Shown: one piece after another, positions 18,557 to 26,916 of the stretch | Position numbering within the stretch: the stretch's first letter is position 1 | Layout of the letters: each line of letters begins with the position of its first letter | Source: JBEISR01 sp044337705 | GTDB lineage: Bacteria; Planctomycetota; Planctomycetia; Pirellulales; Pirellulaceae | Assembly: GCA_044337705.1 (NCBI GenBank) | Contig: JBIINB010000008.1 | Span: 4,874-68,873, forward strand | Length of the DNA stretch: 64,000 nt | Reading direction: 5' to 3' | The notes under the pieces: generated by a model | Databases searched by the model: none | What the model saw: only the letters and a program-made list of their open reading frames with translations | Told to the model about the DNA's origin: nothing | Program-made: the position numbers and the translations under genes

Positions 18557-19606
18557 TCATTTCAGTCGCAATGTGACCATCACCGGATAATGGTCGCTCA
18601 GGTCGAGTTCTTCCACGGCGATCGTCGTTCGCTGATTCCAATGATCTTCATCGGGGCCGGCACCTCGGACCACCACATCCCCTCGCACTTCGGTCGATTC
18701 CCAAACCCAGTTGCGTCGGTCGGGCTGATCCTGGACCAGGGATTGGCTGAGCAGGATTCGGTCATACTGCTTATCGAGCACCAGGTGGGTGCGACGCTTT
18801 TCGGGCGGCACCTTCTGATGGGCATCGACCAGATCATCCGATCCAGATTCCGTGTTCCTCCCGACCAACATCGCCATCTCCCCGCCCGGCTGCGCCTCAC
18901 AGCATGGCTCTTCGATGTTCGTATCTCCAAGGAAGATCACATGCTCCCCCTGATCCAGATGGGGCTGAAGCCATGTTCTGGCCAAGCGACTCTGGCGCAG
19001 CCTGATGGCCGACTCCTCGGGCTTCGCCCGGAAATGGACATTCAACAGCGTGAAGGTTTCCGTCCGGCCATCGACCTGCCACTGGAACTTGCCAAAGAGA
19101 TGTTTCGACAGATTGTAAAAGTCCTGACTGTCGAACTGTTCCTTGGTCTGTTCGCGCCTGCTGAACTCCACCAGACCGGTGCGATAGAGGAACGCGACAT
19201 CCTGTTCGGTGGCGCTGTCGAATCCTTCGATGAATGCAACGCGATAACTTATTCGATGGCGGTCTTTCAGCTCCTTGGTCAGTTCCAGAAGGACCTTGCG
19301 ATTCTCCACCTCCTGCACCGCCAGAATGGTCGGCTGCATCGTGGCAATCGCATCGGCGACCCCGGATCGAATCGCCTCCCATCGCTCCTGAGACTGGCTG
19401 GACTGTTCCTTCGACAGATCGCTGAAGTTATCTCCCGGATAGGCATCGTAGAACCACTCCAGATTCCAGGTGGCGATTGTCAGGACTTCGGGTCCGGGGT
19501 CCGCGCGCAAAGGATGGTTGGTCCAAGAAAGCAAAGCCGCAACCAGCAGCGCCGCAATGTGATGGCCTGTTCGCGATCGACGAGTGCATTGGGAGACGAC
19601 ATTCAT
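18557..19606 (-). CDS. Secreted endonuclease/exonuclease/phosphatase family protein
   Basis: A 349-residue metal-dependent phosphodiesterase fold (DNase I/AP endonuclease-like). Landmarks are ATWNLEWF near the N-terminus, ILAVQEVEN with the metal-binding Glu, TLLNVHFRAKP, VIFLGDTNIEEP with the Asp/Asn pair, and the closing SDHYPVMVTLRL with the catalytic His. A long signal peptide with Arg-rich n-region (MNVVSQCTRRSRTGHHIAALLVAALLSW) indicates export, so the substrate may be extracellular nucleic acid or a phosphodiester lipid. The ATG at 19606 overlaps the purU stop (ATGA), giving coupled translation. Confidence 0.85.
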   Translation of the reverse strand: MNVVSQCTRRSRTGHHIAALLVAALLSWTNHPLRADPGPEVLTIATWNLEWFYDAYPGDNFSDLSKEQSSQSQERWEAIRSGVADAIATMQPTILAVQEVENRKVLLELTKELKDRHRISYRVAFIEGFDSATEQDVAFLYRTGLVEFSRREQTKEQFDSQDFYNLSKHLFGKFQWQVDGRTETFTLLNVHFRAKPEESAIRLRQSRLARTWLQPHLDQGEHVIFLGDTNIEEPCCEAQPGGEMAMLVGRNTESGSDDLVDAHQKVPPEKRRTHLVLDKQYDRILLSQSLVQDQPDRRNWVWESTEVRGDVVVRGAGPDEDHWNQRTTIAVEELDLSDHYPVMVTLRLK

Positions 19607-20502
19607 GGCATGGTTCCTGGCGGCTCGATCGACTTCTTGCGCGCGATGACACGGTGAAAATGAAGCTGCACTTCGCGATCGACCACCCGCCGGACCCCTT
19701 CGGCAAGACATCGGGGTTCGTTGGTCTGCTGGCCTCGATCGATTATCTCATCCAGCCTAGTACCCGGCTCTACGGAAAAAGTCTCCTGGTGGATGATCTG
19801 ATTGCCCGCGTCCAACTCCGGGACGATGAAGTGGCAAGTGGCCCCAAAGGTCAGCATGCGGCTGGAGAAGGCATCGTGGTAGGGCCGCAACCCAGGAAAG
19901 CTGGGAAGCAGGCCGTGATGCAGGTTGATGATCCGGCCACCCGCGTACTTCCAGCAGGTATCCGGCGGGAGGACTCGCATGTAGCGAGCCAGGATGACGT
20001 AATCGATGCGGTAGGAATCGAGGAGCTGGACCATCCGTTGGTCGTCTGCGTTGCCGTCGGCATCGCCGATCATTTCGAAGGGAACGTCGAATTCGCGAGC
20101 CAATCGTTCGCAGCGGCGCCGATTGCCGATCATGACCCCCGCCTGGGCGCGAATCGCGCCGCTGGCAATCCCCTCCAGCACCGCGCGGGGCGTCGACTCC
20201 AGGTAGGTGGTGCAAATCGCCAGCCTCGGAGGGGCGGACATCGAATCGCTGCTCCAGACGCGGACCTCCAGTCGCTTGCTGCGACCGATTTCTTCCATCG
20301 CCTTGTCGATCGCCGGATAAGCCTCCGGCGGCACATGCGCTCGACACATCATCGCAAAGACTGCCGCTTCGTCGTGGTCGTACATCTGGATCTCGGCGAT
20401 GTTGGCGCCCAGACCCGTCAGAGCATGAATGATGGGGTCGGCAAGACCGACGTTGTCGGGGCCGACGGCGGTCACAACGATTTCCATAGGTGGTGTCTGC
20501 AT
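19603..20502 (-). CDS. purU: Formyltetrahydrofolate deformylase
   Basis: PurU hydrolyses 10-formyl-THF to THF and formate, balancing one-carbon pools. The 299 residues have an N-terminal ACT domain (VTAVGPDNVGLADPIIHALTGLGANIAEIQ) and a C-terminal formyltransferase-fold catalytic domain. The Asn-His-Asp triad is visible in INLHHGLLPSFPG and PELDAGNQIIHQETF. ATG 20502 is the first start; ATG 20487 (MEIVV) is equally possible. The last ATG-like overlap couples it to the secreted phosphodiesterase gene, an odd partner. Together with the fhc genes at 35.6-39.4 kb it shows folate- and methanopterin-linked C1 metabolism in the same neighbourhood. Confidence 0.92.
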   Translation of the reverse strand: MQTPPMEIVVTAVGPDNVGLADPIIHALTGLGANIAEIQMYDHDEAAVFAMMCRAHVPPEAYPAIDKAMEEIGRSKRLEVRVWSSDSMSAPPRLAICTTYLESTPRAVLEGIASGAIRAQAGVMIGNRRRCERLAREFDVPFEMIGDADGNADDQRMVQLLDSYRIDYVILARYMRVLPPDTCWKYAGGRIINLHHGLLPSFPGLRPYHDAFSSRMLTFGATCHFIVPELDAGNQIIHQETFSVEPGTRLDEIIDRGQQTNEPRCLAEGVRRVVDREVQLHFHRVIARKKSIEPPGTMP

Positions 20503-20784
20503 GAAGCGAGGGGACTTACAAAACCAAATTGAAATCTAACCACCGGGGGCCTGTTTGCCTACTCCCAGGTCCCTCTGGCCATGGCTGCTGATGATCTCAC
20601 CGATCCAAGGACTTGATCTACGGCGCTTGACGAATGGCAAGGTGCTGGTCCATAGTGTGGACTTGTCGCCGAGCGATCGGGTCGCGTATCGCCGGATACC
20701 ACCGCATGGTACTCAGCCGTGCAGGACGCCCCGGTACCGACGGTCGCATCTGCTTCATTGAAAACATTCCTGAAGGGATCGGGC

Positions 20785-21255
20785 ATGATCAGCGCCGCAC
20801 CAACCAAACTTCCCAAGACGATCGACGGACGCAGGCCGAAGAAGTCGGAGGTTCCCAAGGGTGAGTGCCTGTGCGATTACTGCACCGCGATCTGCTGCCG
20901 CTATTTCGCACTGCCGATCGACACCCCCGAGGAAGCGAAAGACTACGACTTCATCCGATGGTTTCTGCTGCACGATCGAGCCAGCGTGTTTGTCGATGAT
21001 GGTGTCTGGTACCTCCTGGTCCACACCAACTGCAAGCACCTCCAGAGCGACTTTCGTTGCGGGATCTACGAGACGCGGCCCCAGATCTGCCGAGATTACA
21101 CCACCGAGCAGTGCGAATACGACGAAGATACCGTGTACGACATGTATTTTGAGACGGCCGAGCAGGTGGCGGAGTATGCAGAAGCGCGAGTCATCGCGCC
21201 CTACACGGAAAATATCCGCAGCCCGGAACCTCCCATGCTCCCGGTTCTTCGCTGA
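20785..21255 (+). CDS. YkgJ family cysteine-cluster protein
   Basis: A 156-residue protein with the spaced Cys motif of the YkgJ / UPF0153 zinc-or-iron-chelating family. Cysteines appear in ECLCDYCTAICCRYF, then HTNCKHL, DFRCGIYETRPQICRDY and TTEQCEYD. The C-terminal part is acidic. The metal and role are not established for the family. ATG 20785 is preceded by AAGGGATCGGGC. An upstream in-frame start near 20719 would add 22 residues without a clear ribosome binding site. It stands alone, divergent from purU, and is followed by a 396-base gap before hisS. Confidence 0.8.
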   Translation: MISAAPTKLPKTIDGRRPKKSEVPKGECLCDYCTAICCRYFALPIDTPEEAKDYDFIRWFLLHDRASVFVDDGVWYLLVHTNCKHLQSDFRCGIYETRPQICRDYTTEQCEYDEDTVYDMYFETAEQVAEYAEARVIAPYTENIRSPEPPMLPVLR

Positions 21256-21651
21256 GCTTTCCTCAACGCTATCCTCAACCTGCGCCTCCCCACACGCTTC
21301 GTCCCGCGGAAACTCGAGGGGCCTGCTTCAAGTCCAGGGGCCTGCTGGACTGCTGGCCAATTCTTCCAGGAGGCTTCTTCAACCTCCGCCCTGTCGAGAC
21401 AGCAGGTGAGGCGCCCATGGAGCCCTCAGCAGCCACTCGAAACAACCGTGCATCGACGCTTCCATCGATTCGATTCGTCTAATCCGGACGGGAGAACTCG
21501 GCCGTTTGGTCTCGCAACATCAGGCACAGCCAGGGTACATTCAGCAGAGCGCCGAGTTGGCATTCAGAGGCAACAAAAGATAGAACTTCCCAGCCGGACC
21601 GGTGCCAAAGACGGAACCAGCATCCACGGGAAGGCAGGAAAGAAAATAGCA
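21256..21651 (+). other. 396-base non-coding leader before hisS
   Basis: No frame here encodes a recognisable protein, and an extension of the hisS frame through it (to 21406) does not resemble HisS. The sequence is long for a 5' leader. I looked for T-box features (specifier loop, TGGNACCGCG-like antiterminator sequence) and did not find one. It probably carries the hisS promoter. Confidence 0.4.
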
Positions 21652-23010
21652 ATGGCGGGATTGATCGAGCCGCGGACACTGAAAGGATTTCGGGATTTTC
21701 TTCCCGAGACGATGATTCCTCGAGAGCGGATGATGGAGACGGCCCGTCAGGTCTACCGATCCTATGGGTTCTCACCGATCGATACACCGGCGCTCGAGTA
21801 TCTGGAAATTTTGACCGGCAAAGGTAGCGAAGAGACCGATCGCCAGATGTACCGCTTCACCGACCACGGTGGTCGGGAGGTGGGGATGCGTTTTGATTTG
21901 ACCGTTCCGCTGGCCCGCTTCGCGGCGCAGCACTGGAGCCAGCTGGGGACACCTTTCAAACGGTACCATATCGCCCCGGTGTGGCGTGGCGAGAATACGC
22001 AATCGGGACGCTATCGAGAGTTCGTCCAATGCGATTTCGATACCGTCGGAACCCAAAGCGCGGTGGCCGATATCGAGATGGTGCTGGTGATCCACGACCT
22101 GCTCCGGGCCTTGGGAGTCGATCGCTTTCAGATCCGCATCAACCATCGCCAGGTGCTGCAGGGTCTTTTGGGCTCGTGGGACCTCACCCATCAAACGACT
22201 CCTGTCCTCCGAGCGATCGATAAACTGGAAAAGGCGGGGCCAGCCAAGGTTCTGGAGGAACTGAAGGCCATCGAAGGGCTCGACACCCAGCGCGCCGGAC
22301 AGATCCTGCAGTTTCTTGAGATGGAAGGATCGCAGGATCAGCAACTGGCGCAGCTCCATGCTGCCGTGGCCGGTTCGGAATCGGGCCAGGCAGGTGTCGG
22401 TAGGCTGCAGGAGGTATTGCGGGAGGTGGCCGCAGTCGGCATCCCCGCCTCCCACTACCGACTCGATCTTTCGATCGCCCGAGGGCTCGATTACTACACC
22501 GGGATCGTCCTGGAAACCAAGCTGGAAGAGCTTCCGTCGATCGGCAGCGTCTGCAGCGGTGGACGCTATGACAACCTGGCCGGGCTCTATACCAAACAGC
22601 ATCTTCCGGGGATCGGCGCCTCCCTGGGACTCGATCGCCTCCTGGCAGCGCTTCAGGAATTAGGACGAATCCCGCTAGCTCGCACGATGGCCCCCATCTT
22701 CATCCCGCTTTTCGATTCCGATCGGCTTTCTGACTACATGGCGATGGCCAGGTTGGTGAGGCAGGCGGGCTTTGGAGCCGAACTTTATCCCGACGCGAAG
22801 AAACTAGGACCGCAACTGAAGTACGCCGACCAGAAAGGTTTTTCCATCGCGTTGATCGCAGGCAGTCAGGAACTGGATCGCGGGGTGGTTCAGGTGAAAA
22901 ATCTTCACCATCAAATCAGCTCGGAGGTCCCCTGGCGCGACGACCCGCTTCCGCTGATCGATGCGATCGGGAACTATCTGAAGATGATCGAACAAAAGCT
23001 GTTGGCCTGA
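21652..23010 (+). CDS. hisS: Histidyl-tRNA synthetase
   Basis: HisS charges tRNA-His. The 452 residues include class II motif 1 (DFLPETMIPRERMMETARQVYRSYGF), motif 2 (RYHIAPVWRGENTQSGRYREFVQCD), the His-specific RGLDYYTGIVLE and SGGRYDNLAGLY signatures, motif 3 near PGIGASLGLDRLLAAL, and an anticodon-binding C-terminus (PIFIPLFDSDRL). ATG 21652 begins MAGLIEPRTLKGFRDF, the usual family start, with AAGGCAGGAAAG upstream. The gene for the 107-residue unknown protein begins 14 bases after its stop, so they are probably co-transcribed. Confidence 0.95.
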   Translation: MAGLIEPRTLKGFRDFLPETMIPRERMMETARQVYRSYGFSPIDTPALEYLEILTGKGSEETDRQMYRFTDHGGREVGMRFDLTVPLARFAAQHWSQLGTPFKRYHIAPVWRGENTQSGRYREFVQCDFDTVGTQSAVADIEMVLVIHDLLRALGVDRFQIRINHRQVLQGLLGSWDLTHQTTPVLRAIDKLEKAGPAKVLEELKAIEGLDTQRAGQILQFLEMEGSQDQQLAQLHAAVAGSESGQAGVGRLQEVLREVAAVGIPASHYRLDLSIARGLDYYTGIVLETKLEELPSIGSVCSGGRYDNLAGLYTKQHLPGIGASLGLDRLLAALQELGRIPLARTMAPIFIPLFDSDRLSDYMAMARLVRQAGFGAELYPDAKKLGPQLKYADQKGFSIALIAGSQELDRGVVQVKNLHHQISSEVPWRDDPLPLIDAIGNYLKMIEQKLLA

Positions 23011-23024
23011 GCCACTGGAGTCGC

Positions 23025-23348
23025 ATGGGAATGGATCGCATCCGTGCCAGGCTGCTGCTGGAGGAGTGTACGGGCGACGATCTGTGGTCGCTGGAGTACT
23101 GTCGTCAGCAACGCATTCCGGAATCCTGGATCGAGGAGCTGGGTGACTGTTTCGAGAGTGGTTTTCGAAGCGATCGCGAGACGATCTACTACAAGGAGCG
23201 CGTGGTCGGTCAGTATGAAGGGGTGCGGGATGTCGACCTCGCCTGCCGACTGGCTCAGTTTCTCGGAATCAACCCCGAACCAATACGGCAGCAGGCATGG
23301 GACCGGCGCGATTTGGTGTGCCGTCTGAAAGAAGCGGTGGACGAATGA
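23025..23348 (+). CDS. Unknown small protein coupled to a methyltransferase
   Basis: I do not recognise this 107-residue acidic protein. It has no signal peptide or membrane segment and looks mostly helical: RIRARLLLEECTGDDLWSLEYC, then RIPESWIEELGDCFESGF, RETIYYKERVVGQYEGVRDVDLACRLAQFLGINPE and a C-terminal DRRDLVCRLKEAVDE. Three isolated cysteines do not form a metal motif. It lies 14 bases after hisS and its stop overlaps the methyltransferase start (ATGA), so it may form a complex with, or be a substrate of, that enzyme; this is inference from context only. Confidence 0.75.
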   Translation: MGMDRIRARLLLEECTGDDLWSLEYCRQQRIPESWIEELGDCFESGFRSDRETIYYKERVVGQYEGVRDVDLACRLAQFLGINPEPIRQQAWDRRDLVCRLKEAVDE

Positions 23349-24214
23349 GCTCCTTGGGCGAAAATGGCGGGGATCGCTACATCCATGGGTACGATCCGGA
23401 GGAACATCAGCGACTGATCGTCCAGGCCGACTACTGGTGGCCTCTGGTGACCGGCGTCGATCTGGTGCCGGATGGCAGTTGGCGGTGGCTGGAGATCGGA
23501 TGTGCGGCCGGCGCCAACCTGCTGCAGATGGCGCGGCGGGCTCCAGGAATCCATCTGGCCGGCATCGACCTGGAATCTGCTCAGATCGACGCCGCCAGAG
23601 AAACCCTCGCTCACTATCCCCAGCACCTGCTCGATCTACGCCAGGGCGATGGCGCGGCCCTTCCCTGGCCCGATGAATCGTTCGATCACACCTTCGTTAT
23701 GTGGCTTTTGGAGCATGTGACCAGGCCGGTGGAGATTCTTCAGGAGGCGCGACGCGTCACACGCCTGGGCGGTACGATTCGGATTATCGAGACCGATTAC
23801 GACACCTACCTGACACTTCCCCATCGACGCCAACTGGAACTGCTGATCGCCGCTTTCCGCCACCATTTTGTGCAGCATGGCCAGCATCAGGCCGGTCGAA
23901 GGTCTCCCCACTGGCTGCAGCAGGCTGGCTGGCGCGTGATCGAACATCGCCCCTTTCCGATTCAGCGATCCACTGCCGTCGACCCCCGGCAACTGGATGC
24001 CCACTGCCAGTACACAGCCGACTACATCGAACCTGCCTTGGAGATGCTGGTCTCTCCCGATCATCCGCGAGAGGACTTGGAGGAAGGTATCCGCCAACTG
24101 CGCGGGTTGGCCTCGCAGCTGGATGGAAATTTCTTTCAGATGGTCTACCGCACCATCGCGGTGCGCGATCCGGACGGTGAATTGCCACCCGATCGGTTGC
24201 CGCCAAGATCGTGA
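23345..24214 (+). CDS. Class I SAM-dependent methyltransferase
   Basis: A 289-residue enzyme with the seven-strand SAM fold. Motif I is WRWLEIGCAAGANLLQMARR, the acidic ribose-binding residue is in IDLESAQIDAAR, then GDGAALPWPDESFDHTFVMWLLEHV and motif III-like RRVTRLGGTIRIIETDYDTYL. The C-terminal half (AFRHHFVQHGQHQAGRRSPHWLQQAGW) is variable in the family and presumably sets the substrate, which is unknown. ATG 23345 overlaps the preceding small gene's TGA. No clear relation to the hisS-linked genes beyond co-transcription. Confidence 0.85.
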   Translation: MSSLGENGGDRYIHGYDPEEHQRLIVQADYWWPLVTGVDLVPDGSWRWLEIGCAAGANLLQMARRAPGIHLAGIDLESAQIDAARETLAHYPQHLLDLRQGDGAALPWPDESFDHTFVMWLLEHVTRPVEILQEARRVTRLGGTIRIIETDYDTYLTLPHRRQLELLIAAFRHHFVQHGQHQAGRRSPHWLQQAGWRVIEHRPFPIQRSTAVDPRQLDAHCQYTADYIEPALEMLVSPDHPREDLEEGIRQLRGLASQLDGNFFQMVYRTIAVRDPDGELPPDRLPPRS

Positions 24215-24355
24215 TCGAAAGCACCGCACCGGTGCTCGGTCCCACCGAACTTTTTGCCAACCGTCGCCCATCGGCTAGCGCCGACGGGCTACTCTGGAGA
24301 AGTGGAAAACGTTTGGTCCGATTATCGGCTGGCGGGAAAGAGCGAGGAACCGCGC

Positions 24356-25906
24356 ATGGAGACGGCACGTCGGGAACAGGAGTCTGCGACGAGGACCAGT
24401 GTGCATCTTCGCATCGTCTGGATCAGCGTGCTGATGGCCTTCGGACTTTATCTGACCCGCGTGTCGGTTGGTGAGATCGTCAAGACCGATTCGTTCCTGA
24501 ACGATCCTCAAATCGTAGCCGATGCAAGGACGCGGTTCTCCGTCGAAGTGACCGGCGCACAAGTCCCCGAACGGCTCGCTAAGTGGCTGGAAACGCAGGG
24601 TCAATCGAAAATGCGATTTCCCATGGTGCTGGCCGATGGCCTGGATCGGCAGAAGGCGCAGCAGCAGCTGGAGGCGCTGCAGGCCGAAGGTGGCCAAGGC
24701 CGGATCCGGATTTCCAAGAGCCAGATAGGCGATGTGCTGGGGGCGTTCTTTTTCACCTACGCCCTGTTCCAGGTCCCCGCCGGCTGGATTTGCGATCGAC
24801 TGGGGGCACGCCGAGGTCTGGCCAGCTACATTTTTCTCTGGTCGCTTCTGACGGCCGCCACCGCCTGGGTCGGCTCGCTGCCAGGCCTTCTGGCGGCCCG
24901 TCTGGGATTCGGTGTCGCTCAAGCCGGTGCCTACCCCGCCAGCAATGCGATTGTCCGGCGCTGGTTTCCGCTTGAGACGCGGGGGCGAGCAAGCGGACTG
25001 ATCGCCTTCGGTGGTCGATTGGGGGGAACGGTCGCCCCGTTTCTGACGATGTGGCTGATCCTCAACAGTGGTGGTTGGCGATCAGTGATGCTGCTCTACG
25101 GAGTGATCGGCCTGGCGATAGCCGCTACCTACTACGCGATCGTGCGCGATCGACCCTCGGAACATCCCCGCTGCAATGAAGCCGAAAGGGAATGGATCGG
25201 CCAGCCTGCCGACGATCGCAAGCCACAACTATCGGAAATCGCATCGATGGTGGGCAGCTACTGTCTGTCGCGCAGTCTCTGGTTGAACTCGCTGGGTCAG
25301 TTCTGTGTCAACATCGGCTGGGCTTTTCTGATCACATGGCTTCCGACCTACTTGAAGGAAGTCCACCGCGTGCCGGAGCAGCGTGGAGCGATGATGGTCA
25401 CCCTGGTCCTCGCCTCGGGCATGCTGGGGCAGCTTTTGGGAGGTCGCGCCACAGACTGGAGCGTCCGCCGATTTGGTCTGCGTCTAGGACGCGTTCTGCC
25501 GATCGCCGGCGCCTACTTTGTCGCTGGGACCGCCTACCTGATCTGTCCATGGATCGATTCGGTCTGGGGCATCCTGGCCTGCTGTGCCGTGGTCTCCCTG
25601 ATGACCGATCTGGGCAATCCGTCGATATGGGCCTTCATGCAGGATGTCGGCGGCAGAAACACCGGTTCCATTTTTGGATGGGCCAACATGTGGGGTAATT
25701 TCGGCGCCGCCGTCAGCGCTAAACTGGTGCCGCTGCTGATGGTCTATGGCGCCTCCCAGGGAATGGGACAGAATCTGGTCTTTCTCACCTGCGCGGCGGC
25801 CTTCTTTGTCGCCGGACTGGCGGCTTTGGGAATGGATGCCACGCGCCCCCTGCAACCCTCCGTCCGCCTCGCAAGCGTTTCATCAGGCTCCACCATCCAG
25901 AACTGA
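24356..25906 (+). CDS. MFS transporter, probable sugar-acid (hexuronate) permease
   Basis: A 516-residue major facilitator protein. TM1 (LRIVWISVLMAFGLYLTRVSV) is followed by an unusual soluble insertion of about 90 residues before TM2 (DVLGAFFFTYALFQVPAGW). The MFS loop-2/3 signature DRLGARRGL lies next, and further helices end near residue 500. YALFQVPAGWICDRLGARR and YPASNAIVRRWFPLETRGRASGL fit the anion:cation symporter family that includes hexuronate and galactonate permeases. ATG 24356 follows GAGGA by eight bases. uxuA starts 22 bases downstream, which supports sugar-acid uptake. Confidence 0.82.
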   Translation: METARREQESATRTSVHLRIVWISVLMAFGLYLTRVSVGEIVKTDSFLNDPQIVADARTRFSVEVTGAQVPERLAKWLETQGQSKMRFPMVLADGLDRQKAQQQLEALQAEGGQGRIRISKSQIGDVLGAFFFTYALFQVPAGWICDRLGARRGLASYIFLWSLLTAATAWVGSLPGLLAARLGFGVAQAGAYPASNAIVRRWFPLETRGRASGLIAFGGRLGGTVAPFLTMWLILNSGGWRSVMLLYGVIGLAIAATYYAIVRDRPSEHPRCNEAEREWIGQPADDRKPQLSEIASMVGSYCLSRSLWLNSLGQFCVNIGWAFLITWLPTYLKEVHRVPEQRGAMMVTLVLASGMLGQLLGGRATDWSVRRFGLRLGRVLPIAGAYFVAGTAYLICPWIDSVWGILACCAVVSLMTDLGNPSIWAFMQDVGGRNTGSIFGWANMWGNFGAAVSAKLVPLLMVYGASQGMGQNLVFLTCAAAFFVAGLAALGMDATRPLQPSVRLASVSSGSTIQN

Positions 25907-25928
25907 ACTTCCAAGGAGTTCTCCCGCC

Positions 25929-26912
25929 ATGCGTCTGGCCACCGTCCTGACACCGGTCAACGACCGCCACCTCCGACTGGCCGCTCAGTGCGGTGTCGAG
26001 GAACTGGTCGTACGCTATCCAGGAGATCAGCCGGGGGCCTTGAAGCGAGCGGTCGATGAGGCAGCAGGTTATGGACTAAGCGTTTCTGTGGTGGAAGGGT
26101 ATCTGCCGATCGAGAAACTGAAGATCGGACGCGATGACGGCCGTCAGCTGGCAGCGATGCAGCGATTGATGGAGCAGATGAGCGACTGCCAAGTTCCGCT
26201 GCTATGCTACAACTTCATGGCCTGTACCGATTGGGCAAGAACCGAATTGGCAGCCCCCGAGCGGGGTGGCGCGCGCACGACGGCGTTCCGGCTGGCCGAT
26301 GCTCAGAAGGCACAGCTGTTGGGCTACCAGGCGAGCGACCCAGAGCACGAAATCGCCGCCCGCGAGGAAACCCACACGTCGCTATGGCAGCATCTGGACC
26401 ACATGATGGATTCGCTGCTGCCGGTGGCCGAGCGGCTGGGGATCTTGATGGCCATGCACCCCGATGATCCTCCGCTGCCGGAACTTCTGGGTAAACCGCG
26501 CATCATGCACTCGGTCGAATCGTTCCAGCAGTTGCTGCAGCGCTATCCCAGCAAATCCAATCGCATCTGCTTCTGCCAAGGCACCTTCGCCGCGATGGGC
26601 TGCGACATTCCAACAACCATTAGAATGTTTGGTGACGCAATCGCCTATGTTCATTTCCGGGATGTGCGGGGAACGGCCGATGCGTTCATCGAGACATTTC
26701 ACGACAACGGCCCCACCGACATGCCGGCCGCCATGAAGACGCTTTGGGACGTTGGTTTTCGTGGCGCCATGCGCCCCGATCATGTCCCGCAACTTGTGGG
26801 CGAAGAGGATGGAGAACCCGGTTACACGATTCTGGGCCGGCTGTTCGCGTGGGGATACATGCGCGGACTGATGCACGCTGTCCAGTCGCCGTCACCCAGC
26901 GATGATGGCTAA
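25929..26912 (+). CDS. uxuA: Mannonate dehydratase
   Basis: UxuA dehydrates D-mannonate to 2-keto-3-deoxygluconate in glucuronate catabolism. The 327 residues form a TIM-barrel enzyme with LLCYNFMACTDW, ILMAMHPDDPPLPELLG, ICFCQGTFAAMGCD, AYVHFRDVRG, ETFHDNGPTDM and AMRPDHVP, all hallmark metal-site and active-site segments of UxuA. Length is slightly under the roughly 390 residues of the E. coli enzyme but near other bacterial ones. ATG 25929 has AAGGAG upstream. It directly follows the MFS permease gene and ends 4 bases from the convergent enolase-superfamily gene. Confidence 0.9.
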   Translation: MRLATVLTPVNDRHLRLAAQCGVEELVVRYPGDQPGALKRAVDEAAGYGLSVSVVEGYLPIEKLKIGRDDGRQLAAMQRLMEQMSDCQVPLLCYNFMACTDWARTELAAPERGGARTTAFRLADAQKAQLLGYQASDPEHEIAAREETHTSLWQHLDHMMDSLLPVAERLGILMAMHPDDPPLPELLGKPRIMHSVESFQQLLQRYPSKSNRICFCQGTFAAMGCDIPTTIRMFGDAIAYVHFRDVRGTADAFIETFHDNGPTDMPAAMKTLWDVGFRGAMRPDHVPQLVGEEDGEPGYTILGRLFAWGYMRGLMHAVQSPSPSDDG

Positions 26913-26916
26913 GCCG

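Noticed and set aside
17516..19657. Long plus-strand open frame (over 700 codons) antisense to the SDR, S4 and phosphodiesterase genes
   Set aside because: It overlaps genes with clear domains on the opposite strand and its translation has no domain; long antisense frames are expected at this GC and codon bias.
20591..20700. ABC-transporter ATPase-like fragment upstream of the YkgJ-type gene (GLDLRRLTNGKVLVHSVDLS)
   Set aside because: Only about 25 residues resemble the start of an ATPase; no Walker A or signature motif follows, so it could be chance.
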